Positions 1 through 9,965 of a DNA stretch of 64,000 nt are shown here, in pieces. Source of the stretch: Daedaleopsis sinensis (lineage: Eukaryota; Basidiomycota; Agaricomycetes; Polyporales; Polyporaceae). The notes under the pieces are model-generated. The model worked only from the letters and a program-made list of their open reading frames with translations. It had not been told where the DNA came from and searched no databases. The DNA lies in NCBI GenBank assembly GCA_033807695.1, contig CM066306.1, positions 3,162,001 to 3,226,000 of the forward strand, given 5' to 3'. Both the position numbers and the translations under genes were made by a program. Position 1 is the stretch's first letter, and each line of letters begins with the position of its first letter.

Positions 1-164
1 GCCAATCATATTCGACAGGTAGCAACATTCGGCATGTGGTGGACGGCATAATGCATATGGCTGGAGGCTCATTCGTGGATCATATGTTAGCTAGTTGGTA
101 CAGACGTGACGCCCCGGAGACGAAGACAGCAGATTGTACTAATGAGAGCGCACACACGATGCGC

Positions 165-928
165 TTATGACCTGGGCTTCTCCTGTAAATGAGGATAATT
201 TCGGTTAGTCTACGGATGTACGACATCGCTCAGCGAGAAAGACTTGCCTTCTTCTCCTTCCAGAGAGCCAAGAGACCGACACCCGAGACCTTGACGATCT
301 TGAAGCGTACACCGGGGATATCACCCTTTGCCTTACCCCGGCGACCGAAGCCGGAGATGAGGACCTCGTCGTTCTCGTCGACGAAGTTCAAGCAACCATC
401 GTTCTGCGAGCACATATACCGCGGTCAGATTGTCTCCAGTCGCATGTGCCGCCATCAGGGCCCAGAGCGCTCTGGAGCGCCCGAGCCCCGACGGTGGGAG
501 GCGGGATTACACTTACCGGGACGAACGCGGTGACCTTCTTTCCGTTCTTGATAAGCTGGACTCGCACACACTTGCGAATGGCGGAGTTGGGCTGCTTGGC
601 CTCAACGCCGACCTTCTCCAGCACGATTCCCTTTGCGTGGGAGGAGCCTCCAGTAGGGGAGGTCTTGTAGATGTTGCCGAGCGCACGCTTCTTGTATGCC
701 TTATCGGCCTGTACACCACAGAATTGAAGTCGTTGAGCGACTCGGAGGGGGAATATGCGAGGAGGAGAGGGGGTATCGAGATTGAAGACTCACCCAGCGA
801 TTTTCACGGCGATCGTTGCGCAGCTTGCGCGCGGCCTGCAATCCACGAGGTTTGTTGGCTGGAGAGCCAGACGTTCAGCATAATGAGCAGCGGTGCGCTG
901 GGGACGAGGGGGGCGACTTACAGCCCAT
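165..928 (-). CDS. RPS23: 40S ribosomal protein S23 (uS12)
   Basis: Component of the small ribosomal subunit decoding centre; acts in the cytosol. Five exons can be assembled: 922-928, 794-858, 517-708, 248-403 and 165-182, giving 145 residues, the usual eukaryotic uS12 length. The protein begins MGSNKPRGLQ, carries the highly conserved [20 protein letters not shown] stretch and ends KEKKEKPRS. The first exon is only 7 nt (ATGGGCT). The last intron, 183-247, starts with GCAAGT and ends with CAG, so it is a GC-AG intron; without splicing it the frame would stop early after ASLSR and lose the conserved KPRS tail. All junctions keep the frame. The gene is divergent from the hydrolase gene that starts at 1451. 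Identification is very secure; the short terminal exons rest on conservation of the ends of the protein. Confidence 0.96.
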
Positions 929-1450
929 TGTTGCCGATGCCTTGCCTTGAGTGGTAGATGCGGATGAAGAGGCCTTACTGGCGGAGTTCCAATCCACCTC
1001 CAGAACTGTGAAGTTCCTCGCTGTTCCCAGCACGTGACTCTCTGCCGAGTTGGTCCGTTTAAGCGCCTGTATCCCCGTTCTTCCGTACGTCCAGCTGAGT
1101 GGCTCACTCCCATGTCTGCCATTCACGCATGATTTTGTTCAGGATAGCCCTGATTCTCTTCGACTCCGGCATGCTCTTCTTTCAGTCGGCAATAAAACTA
1201 GATGTTTATGTTCTTGTTCGTGTTCGTCTTTCTCATACTCGGCTTCGATATCAGCTTTCTGCCACCGTCTCAACCCAAAAGCAGCGCACGGTCTTCCACA
1301 CGCATGCGAACCCCGTTGGTGGATTCATGCTGGAATCACGTAACACTTGAGGTTTAGTTCCCTCACTGACCTTCTTATCTCTCTGGTGTGCACCTATATC
1401 ACCTACGTAGCGCAGTCTAGCTCCCCGAGAGTGCGCTCCTCGCCTCTACG
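929..1450. promoter_or_regulatory. divergent intergenic promoter region
   Basis: About 520 bp between the start codons of RPS23 (minus) and the alpha/beta hydrolase gene (plus). It must hold both promoters. Pyrimidine-rich stretches occur on the plus strand around 1140-1260 and 1370-1440, as is common upstream of fungal start codons. I see no clear TATA box at a standard distance for either gene and no other gene here. Confidence 0.5.
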
Positions 1451-3201
1451 ATGTCGGTAGGTAGCAACGTGCAAATCTACCACCATGGCCGGTTCCGCCT
1501 CGCTGGAGGTGTGCTACCAGACGCGTTCACCGCGTACCGCACCTATGGAGACCCAGTGAACCCGTGCATTGTCTTTCCCACATGCTATGGCGGCAGACTT
1601 GACAGTACGTCTCCTAGTTCTAGTTCGACATGACATATTCGAACTCTGAAGCACCGAACAGACGTCGGGCTCTTAGGCCAAGACTACATGATCGGACCGG
1701 ACAAAGTACGACATTTCGGTGCAGCACTCTGCGGCGTTGAGTAGAATTGAACCCGGGCTACGCAGGCACTCGACCCGACGAAGTACTATATCGTCACCTT
1801 CGCCCTCTTTTCCAACGGCGAGGTACGGGCCCTTACGTGGTCGCCGCGTCTTCCGTGTCCACTGTGTCCTGACGCACGCATTTCTGCCCGCGCCCCCAGT
1901 CGTCATCGCCATCCAACACGGTGACCGCTGCTTCACCTATCCGGCTCATTAGACACGACGCCGCTGACACGACCATGCCCAGCCTGCTCCGTACAACGGC
2001 CCGTATTTCCCCGCTGTATCGTACGAAGACAATATGTGAGCGACCCTGCCGTACAACCTCCGCGGAGCTCTCACAGCGGACCAGCCGTGCGCAGTATGCG
2101 GTCCTGACCAAGGTGCTCAACGTGAAGAAGGTCTTCTGTGTGATTGGCTTCAGCATGGGTGGGCAGCAGGTGATTAGAAGCGTCTCTCAAACTCTAGATA
2201 TGTAGAAAGGCTACGGCTCATGGCTCTCGCCCCTAGGCGTACTATTGGCCCGTTGTCTACCCAGACTTTGTCGAGAAGTGAAGGCTCTCCCGACATTCTC
2301 CGTATACTCTACACGCTGACAAGGTATGCACTAGGTTCGTCCCGATATGCGGCTCGGCACGGACGAGCATGCACAACAAGTGGTGCGTTTTCGGCTCCTC
2401 CGACTCCATTGCACTGCCTGTCCCCGAGCAATGGGGACAGCGTTGACTCTTTCGTAGCTTCCTGGAAGGTCCGAAGGCGGCCCTCGTCAACTCCAAGGAC
2501 TTCGATAACGGGCACTACACGCGAGAGCCCCAATTCGGCCTCCGCGCGTTCGGCCGCGCATACAGTGCCTGGGCCTACGGACAGACTGTACGTTTCCATC
2601 CATCCTCCACGTCTAGCCCGTTCGCCGTAGCGGCAAGGGATGCTGAACCGCTGCCTCAGTGGTTCCGCCAGCACGGATACCTGTTGGGCGGAGAGTGCTC
2701 CTCGCTAGAGGACTTCCTGCGTGTCGGCTGGGAGGGGGGATTCCTCGGGACTTGGGACGCCAACGACCTCGTCACCCTCCTTCATACGTGGCAGTACGGA
2801 GATGTCACGCTCGTCGGGAAGTCTGAGTTCAACGCGGCACACAACGATGACGGCTTTGCGAGCACCTTGGGAGCGATCAAAGCGAGGGGTTTGATCATGC
2901 CGTGCAAGACCGATCTATACTTCCCGGTATGTTCTGCATAGAAGATCTTATGCGGTATCCACGAATGATACTCAAGTCATGCTTTCATAGCCTGAGGACA
3001 GCGAGATTGAGATGTCACACATGAAGAATGGCTCGAAGCTAGTCGTGATTGACTCTGTCTGGGGTCATATGGGTACGTTAGCTCTTCTGTCACCTCTGCG
3101 CATCTGTGTTCTAACCCAGAGAACTGGCAGCGGGCGGCGGGGCATGTCCAGAAGATGACGCCTTTATCAAGGAGCAGGTTCAACTGTTTTTCAGCGAGTG
3201 A
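1451..3201 (+). CDS. alpha/beta hydrolase, homoserine O-acetyltransferase-like family
   Basis: Starts MSVGSNVQIYHHGRFRLAGG and splices through about nine short introns to LFFSE and a TGA at 3199-3201. Family hallmarks are in order: an AYRTYGDP segment near the N-terminus, an FSNGESSSPSNTPAPYNGP region, the nucleophile elbow GFSMGGQQ, an Asp in PCKTDLYFP and a His in VWGHMAGG, which together give a Ser-Asp-His triad. Homoserine acetyltransferases transfer acetyl from acetyl-CoA to homoserine in methionine synthesis, but many fungal relatives of this size are uncharacterised acyltransferases or hydrolases, so the substrate is not established. No frame break remains after splicing; for example the VSYEDNI-RAQY junction joins cleanly across the intron near 2036-2089. 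Family assignment is good, exact activity uncertain. Confidence 0.85.
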
Positions 3202-4229
3202 TGGCGACTAAGGCGCACAGGGAAACGAGTAGTATTTGTCTCAGCCAGATGTATTTGTATCTACTTGTATAAGCCACGCATATGTACGAGAACGGGAGGC
3301 ATTTGAGCTCTTGTTAAACCGATCGCGCTGCACTAACGTTCACATTTAGAGAGTCTTTAGTCTACCATAGCATCTCGGCTGTTCGAAATGGTCACTGGCA
3401 ACACAAACATAAACTTGGACCCACTAAGTGCGAGTACGTGAAGTTCAGGAGACACGGGCGTCTGTTCTCGTCATTCCTCCTCTCCTACCTCGATGTAGGT
3501 GAGCCCGCCACTCCTCGGCCGACGACACTCCTAGACGTCGCGGGTGAGTTTTGCTTATATGCAGTCTTTGTGACTGGAAGGGTCAGCACAACGTCCTCTA
3601 CGGCCATCGCTCGGACTGGGAACGCCGCGTTCAAGTTCCTTGAACGCGCATCTTCCATAGAGGCATGGCACCCTCTTCAAGCGGCTTAGTGGAACAGTCA
3701 CCCGTAGCGCAGGACTATTCGTGGGGTCCTGTTACAGGGCCTGCGGTATCTGCTTGATCCTACTGGGTATGAGCTAGACGAGGTAGTTTTGATCCGCTGC
3801 ACATGACGCATCGAGCGAACGTCCGAGTCCTTGTCACCGGCCTGGGTTCTCTGTCCGTTTGTCCCGTTTTGCCTTTCAGGGCCCCACGGGATCATGGTCG
3901 GTTTGGCCTTGGCTATATGATGATGAGGAAGGGCGATACCGCTACGCGTGCAGCGATCGGAGAATTCGCTACCATCTAGACGGCTCCGCCGCGCTTAGCC
4001 AGCGCGGTGTTGTTCCACGACGTTGCAGTCAGTCCGAGGACGAGGCCGGTCGAGGATGTTTGCAGTGCATCAGGGAGTCATCTGCATGTCTGTTCCAGGC
4101 CCTTCGTGGGCTGCTGTTGCGTAACAGATATCCCTGTTTGCATAATTTTTGGAATACGACTTTCATCACAAGAGTCACAGTTGACTACCTTGAGGGTTTG
4201 AGCGCTGAGTCGAGAGGCTTCATGCTATG
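3202..4229. other. intergenic stretch with no intact gene; possible hydrolase remnant
   Basis: No reading frame here can be spliced into a recognisable protein. On the plus strand at about 3470-3540 the frame reads SYLDVGEPATPRPTTLL, which resembles the N-terminal segment of fungal epoxide-hydrolase-type alpha/beta hydrolases, but the HG oxyanion motif that should follow is absent and nothing downstream continues the fold. The 138-codon frame at 3859-4275 runs into the terminal repeat of the adjacent element and is not a supported gene. Confidence 0.4.
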
Positions 4230-4252
4230 CACTGTGGGAAGTAAACGCGATG
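4230..4252 (+). repeat. left terminal inverted repeat
   Basis: 23 bp, an exact reverse complement of 6840-6862. Preceded by TATG at 4226-4229. Confidence 0.9.
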
Positions 4253-4480
4253 TTAATCATCGCAGAGAACGATGATTTTTTCATCGTATCATACCATGGG
4301 AATCATCGTGATATACGATGATTTTTTCATCGTATATCACGATGAAGGGAGCCATTTTACGATGATTTCCATCGTTATGCACGAAGCTTTTCATCGTGCA
4401 TGACGATGGAAATCATCGTGACGAACGATGTCAGGACCACTAAAATCATCGTATGTGACGATGATTTACGTCGTATGACC
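4253..4480. repeat. left subterminal hairpin cluster (ATCATCGT palindromes)
   Basis: A run of short inverted repeats made of ATCATCGT and ACGATGAT. The best is a perfect 18-bp stem, 4304-4321 with 4327-4344, around a 5-nt T loop. A second imperfect stem spans about 4372-4410. The arrangement would form several adjacent cruciforms or RNA hairpins. Confidence 0.85.
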
Positions 4481-5939
4481 CCATGCAATTGGAATTGCGC
4501 GGGCACCGGGCATTCGATTTGGGGGGCCTCGCTCCGGCACCGGGCATACCAGGGGTGGAACATATGATTAAATTTAGCAGATACAGTCCGTATGGTATAG
4601 TATATACATGCGCGCGACCTCGGGCTTGCCCTCCTCCGGAGCCCGCCAGATACGAGAAAAGAGAACTTAACTGTACTCACCCTGCGGGTGCTTCGGCTGC
4701 TCGTTCGGTTACAGGGACGTGACGGCAGAGGGCAGCGGAGATGGTGAGGGCGTGACATCGGCAAGGGCGACCAGGAAAGCGAGCGGAAGCCCAAGCGAGA
4801 GCCTGAGTCCGAGCCCAAGCCGTACGAGCCCGAGCTCGACCGCGCGGGGTGCGGGTGCGAGTGCGAGTGCGAATAGGCGTGGGCGACAGGGCGGTGAATG
4901 CGGGGGCGTGAGGGCGTGGGCGGAGTGGGGATACATGCCCGACTGCGCATGCGCAAGCGCATAGTGGTGTGAGGGGGCACGGACGAACAGTGCGGCGGCG
5001 GAGGACGGTATGAACATGGATGTGGACGTGGACGTAGCGGGGGGTGCCGGGCGGGACCATGATAACGTCGCGGTAGCGGGCGGTGAGGTGGTTGCGGTCG
5101 TGCCTGCGCCTGACTGCCGAGCAAGCTTACAGCCCGAGCTCGAGGATGGTGTGGTGTGGAGCGGGAAGGTGATCTACATATGAATGAGGGTGACGGCACT
5201 CACCAGAGTGTGAAGCACTATGAGCCCCGGCTCTCGACGGATGTACGAGATGTGAGGGATATGCAAGTTCTAAGTTGAACAAGCAATAGGTGATATATCC
5301 CTGTCGGGACTGATGAGCAACGGTGGCTCGACTGACCACCTGTCGGCCGGAAAAGGCGCATATATGCAGTAAGAAAGCATAGACACACCTAGTAACTGCT
5401 ATGTGTCACCCAGCGACCTGCTCCCGTTGGAGAATCGAATTCGGGATTCGGGACTGAGCGCATACTACAGTGTTCAGCGATATGTTCAGCGATTGTCAGG
5501 CGCGTGTCACAGTGCCAATATTGATGATACTTATTTGAGTCACAGACAGGTAGTAGTTCAGCAGTGGTGAGTAGGAGGCGGATAGCGAGGGCAGCATTAA
5601 TAGCAAGGGCGTTAAGTGATGATCGATGTCGATGAGAGCTGAGATGGTGGTGGTACGAAGTCAGGATGGTAAAATCCATTGTCGCGGCGGGACGCCTGCC
5701 TGAGCGGAGTTCAAACGTTCAACGGTGACGTCACTGACTCCTTCCATAAACGGCAGGTTTAGCGCCCTTTCAGGCGGCCCACCTAATAATACCAACTTGA
5801 AGTAAGTACATACAACTCTCAGTGCATGCATCATGGCGTTGGTGTGCGTTTAGATTGAAAATTCATACTATTACTACGAGTTGGAATGCTACATACGGGC
5901 TAGCGACTAGTGTCACTCACAATGACTCCGGCCTCTGTT

Positions 5940-6490
5940 TGGTGCCACTCGAAACATCGACACATGTCACAGGCTGCGGGTCATCAAGTTGAAGGAACAC
6001 AGGAGAGCACACAGGAGAGCGCACCCTTCCAGGCCCTCCCAGATCTCGGTTGAAGAAGGAATCGGGGTCACGGGTGGCGGCGGGCGGCGGGCGGCGGCCA
6101 GCGTCGCACACGCCGACACCGGCCTCCCGTTTCGCGTAGAGACGTCCGAGTCGACGCATGCTGTGGGCAGATTGACAGAGCCGTGGGAGATGTCAGACGA
6201 GCCGGAAGAGCATACCATCGCGCTATTCCGGGTCGCAGTTGAACGTTGAAAACGGAGCTCGAGGCGGGGTCGCAGGTCGCACGGCGCACGGCGCAGGTCG
6301 CAGGTCGCAAATCGCAGCGCCGGGCCGCGGCCAGTGCTGCACACGCCGATGCCGGCCTCCAATCCTCGTCGAAACGTCGACACATGCTGAAAGATACAAA
6401 AAGAGCTGAAATGGCGCACAATTGCGCCCCCGGGGTCTCGGTTGCAGAGGGAAGCATGGTCGCGGGTCGCAGGCGCAGCAGGCGGTGGCC
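5940..6490. repeat. imperfect tandem repeat block inside the element
   Basis: Related segments recur with roughly 130-230 bp spacing: a CGAAAC(A/G)TCGACACATG motif near 5949 and 6369, a CACACGCCGA(C/T)(A/G)CCGGCCTCC motif near 6108 and 6338, and GGTCGCAGGTCGCA runs near 6270-6310. The spacing is irregular, so this is a degenerate repeat and not a clean minisatellite. Confidence 0.5.
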
Positions 6491-6649
6491 ATAGCTGGTC
6501 AGATTCCAGATTTTGTCACTTGTGCCTCTGTTCAAGGCTGAGATTCCTGTGTCTATACGCTGGGAGGGTGAGGTAGTACAAGAACATGTATGTAGCAGAA
6601 AGACTTACAGGGTTGATACCTTCGGGACAGTCACCAGCAGTCACCATGA

Positions 6650-6839
6650 AAAGGATGGTCATAAACGATGATTTTCGTCGGCCAGTACGATGGGAGAACA
6701 TCGTTACGGCGGTGTTTGGGTAGACGCTCATTTTCGGAGTTCAAAACGATGATTTTCGGGGTACGATGATTATCCTCGTGGTACAAATCATCGTACTATA
6801 CGATGATTTCGGAGTTTCATCGTCCATAACGATGATTTT
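6650..6839. repeat. right subterminal hairpin cluster (ACGATGAT palindromes)
   Basis: Mirror-type counterpart of the left cluster, with several ACGATGATTTTC and AATCATCGTA copies that can pair locally, for example AAATCATCGTACTATACGATGATTT near 6785-6809. Apart from the terminal 23 bp it is not an exact copy of the left cluster. Confidence 0.8.
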
Positions 6840-6862
6840 CATCGCGTTTACTTCCCACAGTG
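6840..6862 (-). repeat. right terminal inverted repeat
   Basis: 23 bp, an exact reverse complement of 4230-4252. Followed by TATG at 6863-6866. Confidence 0.9.
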
Positions 6863-7126
6863 TATGCTTCAAGTTGGATTATCCGTATCTCCTTGATTTG
6901 CTGTATGTTTGAGAGAGGTGAGTGTGGTGATATTATGGTCGACGTCATAGGCCTTGCACTTTCTATATATATATGTTTGCAGCTGCGTTCATCCATGGTC
7001 ACCCTGAATATCCCCCGGTCGGCAGCATGATCACGTTGTCGCATCCATCCGTGGCTGCACCGTTGAAATGCTTGGTACATGTCCGGCGATATCACGAAAC
7101 TCTACACAGACTTCAACTTCCGTGGT

Positions 7127-7303
7127 TACAGCTGTTTCTGAAATGTTTGTCCTTCGAACTCCGACGCCACAAGCGACTGCAGATTCGACACGAAAAAATC
7201 GGGAAAATCGATTAATTGCTACACAGTCCTACGATACCTCTAGCGGCCTGAAACTCTGCATATGCGTAGCATACGTACTGAGGAACATGTACAGCAAGTT
7301 TGA
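7127..7303 (+). repeat. left arm of 177-bp perfect inverted repeat
   Basis: Base-for-base reverse complement of 7796-7972, read directly from the sequence. Confidence 0.95.
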
Positions 7304-7970
7304 AGCGGATTGATGGAGAATGACCATGCTGTGAGCGACACATAGACAGATGTGTCGGCGCCTTTATGATGTCCATTTGCTCGAAATTCCACCGGATTAA
7401 TGCTTTCTTCCTCTTCGCTCCCCTCCTCCTTCCAGCCTCATATGCACAATCGAAAGACTGCCAATGATTTGAAGGGGTAGCTGTGTTTGTCTCGGCTCTA
7501 GGGGCAGTCTGTGAGCTCGCATATGCCCTTGATGTGTCCGAGTGCAGGGGGGGCAAGCATTGGCCCACAAGTGGCAAGATGACTCGGTATAGTATCCTCA
7601 GGCCACGAATCACATTGAGTGGAGGTCCACAGGTTCTTCATGAAGAGGTTTTAGAATATGTAATACATTGAACAGCCTAGGAAGAATGCAGCGCACACCG
7701 GTGGCATCAAAGGGATGTCAAGCACCTCAGACTGAGGCGCCTCTTATGAATAAAATGTACGACCAACCGTGCACTCATTTCTACGTCGTTCCTCCTCAAA
7801 CTTGCTGTACATGTTCCTCAGTACGTATGCTACGCATATGCAGAGTTTCAGGCCGCTAGAGGTATCGTAGGACTGTGTAGCAATTAATCGATTTTCCCGA
7901 TTTTTTCGTGTCGAATCTGCAGTCGCTTGTGGCGTCGGAGTTCGAAGGACAAACATTTCAGAAACAGCTG
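7129..7970. mobile_element. 842-bp structure with very long perfect inverted arms
   Basis: Two arms that are exact reverse complements, 7127-7303 and 7796-7972 (177 bp each), flank a 492-bp spacer. The arms end TACAGCTGTTTCTG. Because the outermost TA is palindromic, the structure can be read as an element 7129-7970 flanked by a TA target duplication, as in Tc1/mariner-type insertions. The spacer holds no recognisable gene. It may be a MITE-like or foldback insertion or an inverted duplication; no transposase is seen. Confidence 0.6.
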
Positions 7971-7972
7971 TA
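7796..7972 (-). repeat. right arm of 177-bp perfect inverted repeat
   Basis: Base-for-base reverse complement of 7127-7303. Identity with the other arm stops at 7795, where the left arm has A at 7304 in place of the expected G. Confidence 0.95.
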
Positions 7973-8105
7973 TATCCTCACAACTTCTGTGCTGCGCGCC
8001 GTCTGATATATGCGGCATTCGATTGGGACGATGAAACGTCGTCTTACAAAGTGATCTATTAGTGCTACAAGTGCTCTGTTAGTGCTACAGGCACAGTAGC
8101 CTGTC

Positions 8106-9965
8106 TCACCTGAATCCGACCGATGTAACATATGAGGAACCCTTCAGCTCAACATTCAATACATGGACAATAGAACCGTTCTTCTGGGCCGGATGGAAAT
8201 CATCCCACTTCATGACCTCTACCTTGATCCGCCTCGCCGAATCCCCGAACCTCAATGGGGATTGTGAGCGAACTTCAAGGCGACGTGGTTGCCCGGGGAT
8301 GTGGTCGAAATTGATGGCCACCCACGGGTGTTCGATGAAAGCGTCTTGTCGCTGCAACGAGCTGCCTCCCAGACCGAGCACGATAGAAAACGACACCTTC
8401 CTCGTCCTATGGGCGAAGTTGATGGAAGACGAAGTAACTAACCCGTGTCGGAGAGGGCTGGGATTGACTTCAATGCTCAACCCGTTCTCGAATGGACGGT
8501 CCAACTGAAAGCCGTATCGGCGTATGCGTGCCAGTACCCAGTGAGGGAAGAAGAAGACGTGAGGACGGTGCATCCTTCGGGAGCCATGCATACCAGGGAA
8601 AGGGATGAGCTCGGGTCTCCGGGCTGTGGACCAATTCCAGAGGTGTATGTAGAGCTCGGTACTCTTCGCCTGATGTAGGAGGAAGTTATGCTCGACGGGG
8701 AGGAAGGCAGCCCGGTAGAACTCGAAAGTCTGATGAACATATTGCCCGACGACCGAGGTGTTCGTATGGCCGATACGCTGTCGTAAGAAGAGAAGGACGA
8801 GGGAGCCGTTCTCGTTCTGACAGGCTAGCACTGCTGCTGCGGATCGGCCGTTCACCGACACGAGCGGGAGGGTAGTTCGCATCCCGTAGCTCGTAGGATT
8901 GAACACGGGCACTCTGCACCGCTTCCGGAACTTCGCCGCGAACTTCTCCATGGTTAGCGGCGTGATATTCGAGGATTCTGAAAATGCACTCGGGCAGGGT
9001 GCGAGCAACGCTTCGGCCTCCACCTGCAAGTGAACGCCGTGAGCGTCGCTTGACGCTGACCCCGTCTGGCAAGCAGTGATGAAGGAAGGGTGCACACGCC
9101 CCCAGGCGAAGATGCTTTGGTCGGACGATTGTTTGATGATTTCCTGCTGGAGGCGAACGAACGCGTGTGTCCCCTCTCCGTAGATCGTGGGCATGTGGAC
9201 GCCGAACAAACCCATCAGAGAGTAGGCGCGGTCTTCGACCCGAGTAGTGCGTCTCCGGGACGCCCAGGACATGCGCCTCGCGATGCTGACGTTGTCCAAC
9301 GACAGCTGGTGTCTGAGGACGGCGGTGTCCACCCCGGTCACCTGTTCCAGAAGGTCTGCAAGGCCATGCTTCGTTCCCAGGGTTCGCCAGTTGCGTGACA
9401 GGAACACCACGTACACCGGGGCAATAAGCTCCTGCAACGTCCATCCCCTTGAGAACCAGTTGCTCTGCGAGAATTGAGAGGCCTTGTTGGTGGTGGAGAG
9501 GACGTTCCAGTCTGTTGATATACATGCGCTATCTGGATGTGGGCTCTCCTCGTCGTCCACATCGTCGAGGAACGCATAGCAGACGGCTGCATTGGCGTAC
9601 CAAGCAAACATGGAGTTGATGGCCTCTGAAAGCTCCGCACTGCTGCTCTTGTCAATGCAACAGGTGTCTATCCAAACCCACTCGAATCCATGCCGTTCCG
9701 CGAATATGCAGCAGCGTCTGATCTTCTCGGAGGTGAAGTCACGAGGGTTTTCGGGAGGGGTGCACAAGCTGCCTGAGAGGCGCTGGATGTCCTGGAAGGT
9801 CTGCTCGTTCTCTCTCCATACGTGGGAGAGGCTGGCATACTCGACTTGGGTCGGGTCCGGGAAATAACGCAGTTCGGCGCGAGCAGTGCTGAGTAGCCAC
9901 ATAGCGGCGACTGCAAGTCGTCTATGAGGGTTCGGTCGAGCCAAATACCAACGGAGGGTACTCAC
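8106..9965 (-). CDS. HET-domain protein (heterokaryon-incompatibility family)
   Basis: A single open frame of up to 619 codons. It carries the three blocks of the HET domain in order: YASLSHVW around residue 43, WVWIDTCCIDK around residue 95 followed by a YANAAVCYAFLDD segment, and FSRGWTLQELIAP around residue 168, then the RVEDRAYSLMGLFGVHMPTIYGEG block typical of this family. HET domains occur in fungal non-self recognition proteins and in many proteins of unknown partner. Family members usually begin with MWLLST-type sequence, so the Met at 9900-9902 (residue 22) is a likely start. The stop at 8106-8108 follows a GTGAGA that could be a splice donor (TTCAG/GTGAGA), so a further 3' exon cannot be excluded. 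It lies next to the inverted-repeat elements. No second fused domain was recognised. Confidence 0.85.
   Translation of the reverse strand: MSTLRWYLARPNPHRRLAVAAMWLLSTARAELRYFPDPTQVEYASLSHVWRENEQTFQDIQRLSGSLCTPPENPRDFTSEKIRRCCIFAERHGFEWVWIDTCCIDKSSSAELSEAINSMFAWYANAAVCYAFLDDVDDEESPHPDSACISTDWNVLSTTNKASQFSQSNWFSRGWTLQELIAPVYVVFLSRNWRTLGTKHGLADLLEQVTGVDTAVLRHQLSLDNVSIARRMSWASRRRTTRVEDRAYSLMGLFGVHMPTIYGEGTHAFVRLQQEIIKQSSDQSIFAWGRVHPSFITACQTGSASSDAHGVHLQVEAEALLAPCPSAFSESSNITPLTMEKFAAKFRKRCRVPVFNPTSYGMRTTLPLVSVNGRSAAAVLACQNENGSLVLLFLRQRIGHTNTSVVGQYVHQTFEFYRAAFLPVEHNFLLHQAKSTELYIHLWNWSTARRPELIPFPGMHGSRRMHRPHVFFFPHWVLARIRRYGFQLDRPFENGLSIEVNPSPLRHGLVTSSSINFAHRTRKVSFSIVLGLGGSSLQRQDAFIEHPWVAINFDHIPGQPRRLEVRSQSPLRFGDSARRIKVEVMKWDDFHPAQKNGSIVHVLNVELKGSSYVTSVGFR

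Larger units (their letters stand above)
4230..6862. mobile_element. non-autonomous DNA-transposon-like element with 23-bp terminal inverted repeats
   Basis: The left end 4230-4252 and right end 6840-6862 are perfect 23-bp inverted repeats beginning CACTGTGGGAAGTAAACGCG. TATG occurs immediately outside both ends (4226-4229 and 6863-6866), consistent with a 4-bp target-site duplication. Just inside each end are dense short palindromes built from ATCATCGT/ACGATGAT. No transposase-like protein can be read inside; the long frames at 4375-5199 are low-complexity shadows. The interior holds GC-rich repetitive sequence, including an imperfect tandem block at 5940-6490. Total length is 2,633 bp. I infer a non-autonomous or foldback-type element; the superfamily cannot be assigned by eye. 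Confidence 0.75.

Noticed and set aside
3438..4275. Possible epoxide-hydrolase-like gene
   Set aside because: Only one short segment (SYLDVGEPATPRPTTLL) resembles the family. The oxyanion and nucleophile motifs are absent and later frames do not join, so at most it is a remnant.
4375..5199. 274-codon minus-strand frame inside the transposon-like element
   Set aside because: It is Arg/Pro/Ser/His-rich low-complexity sequence caused by skewed composition, and several overlapping frames are equally long.
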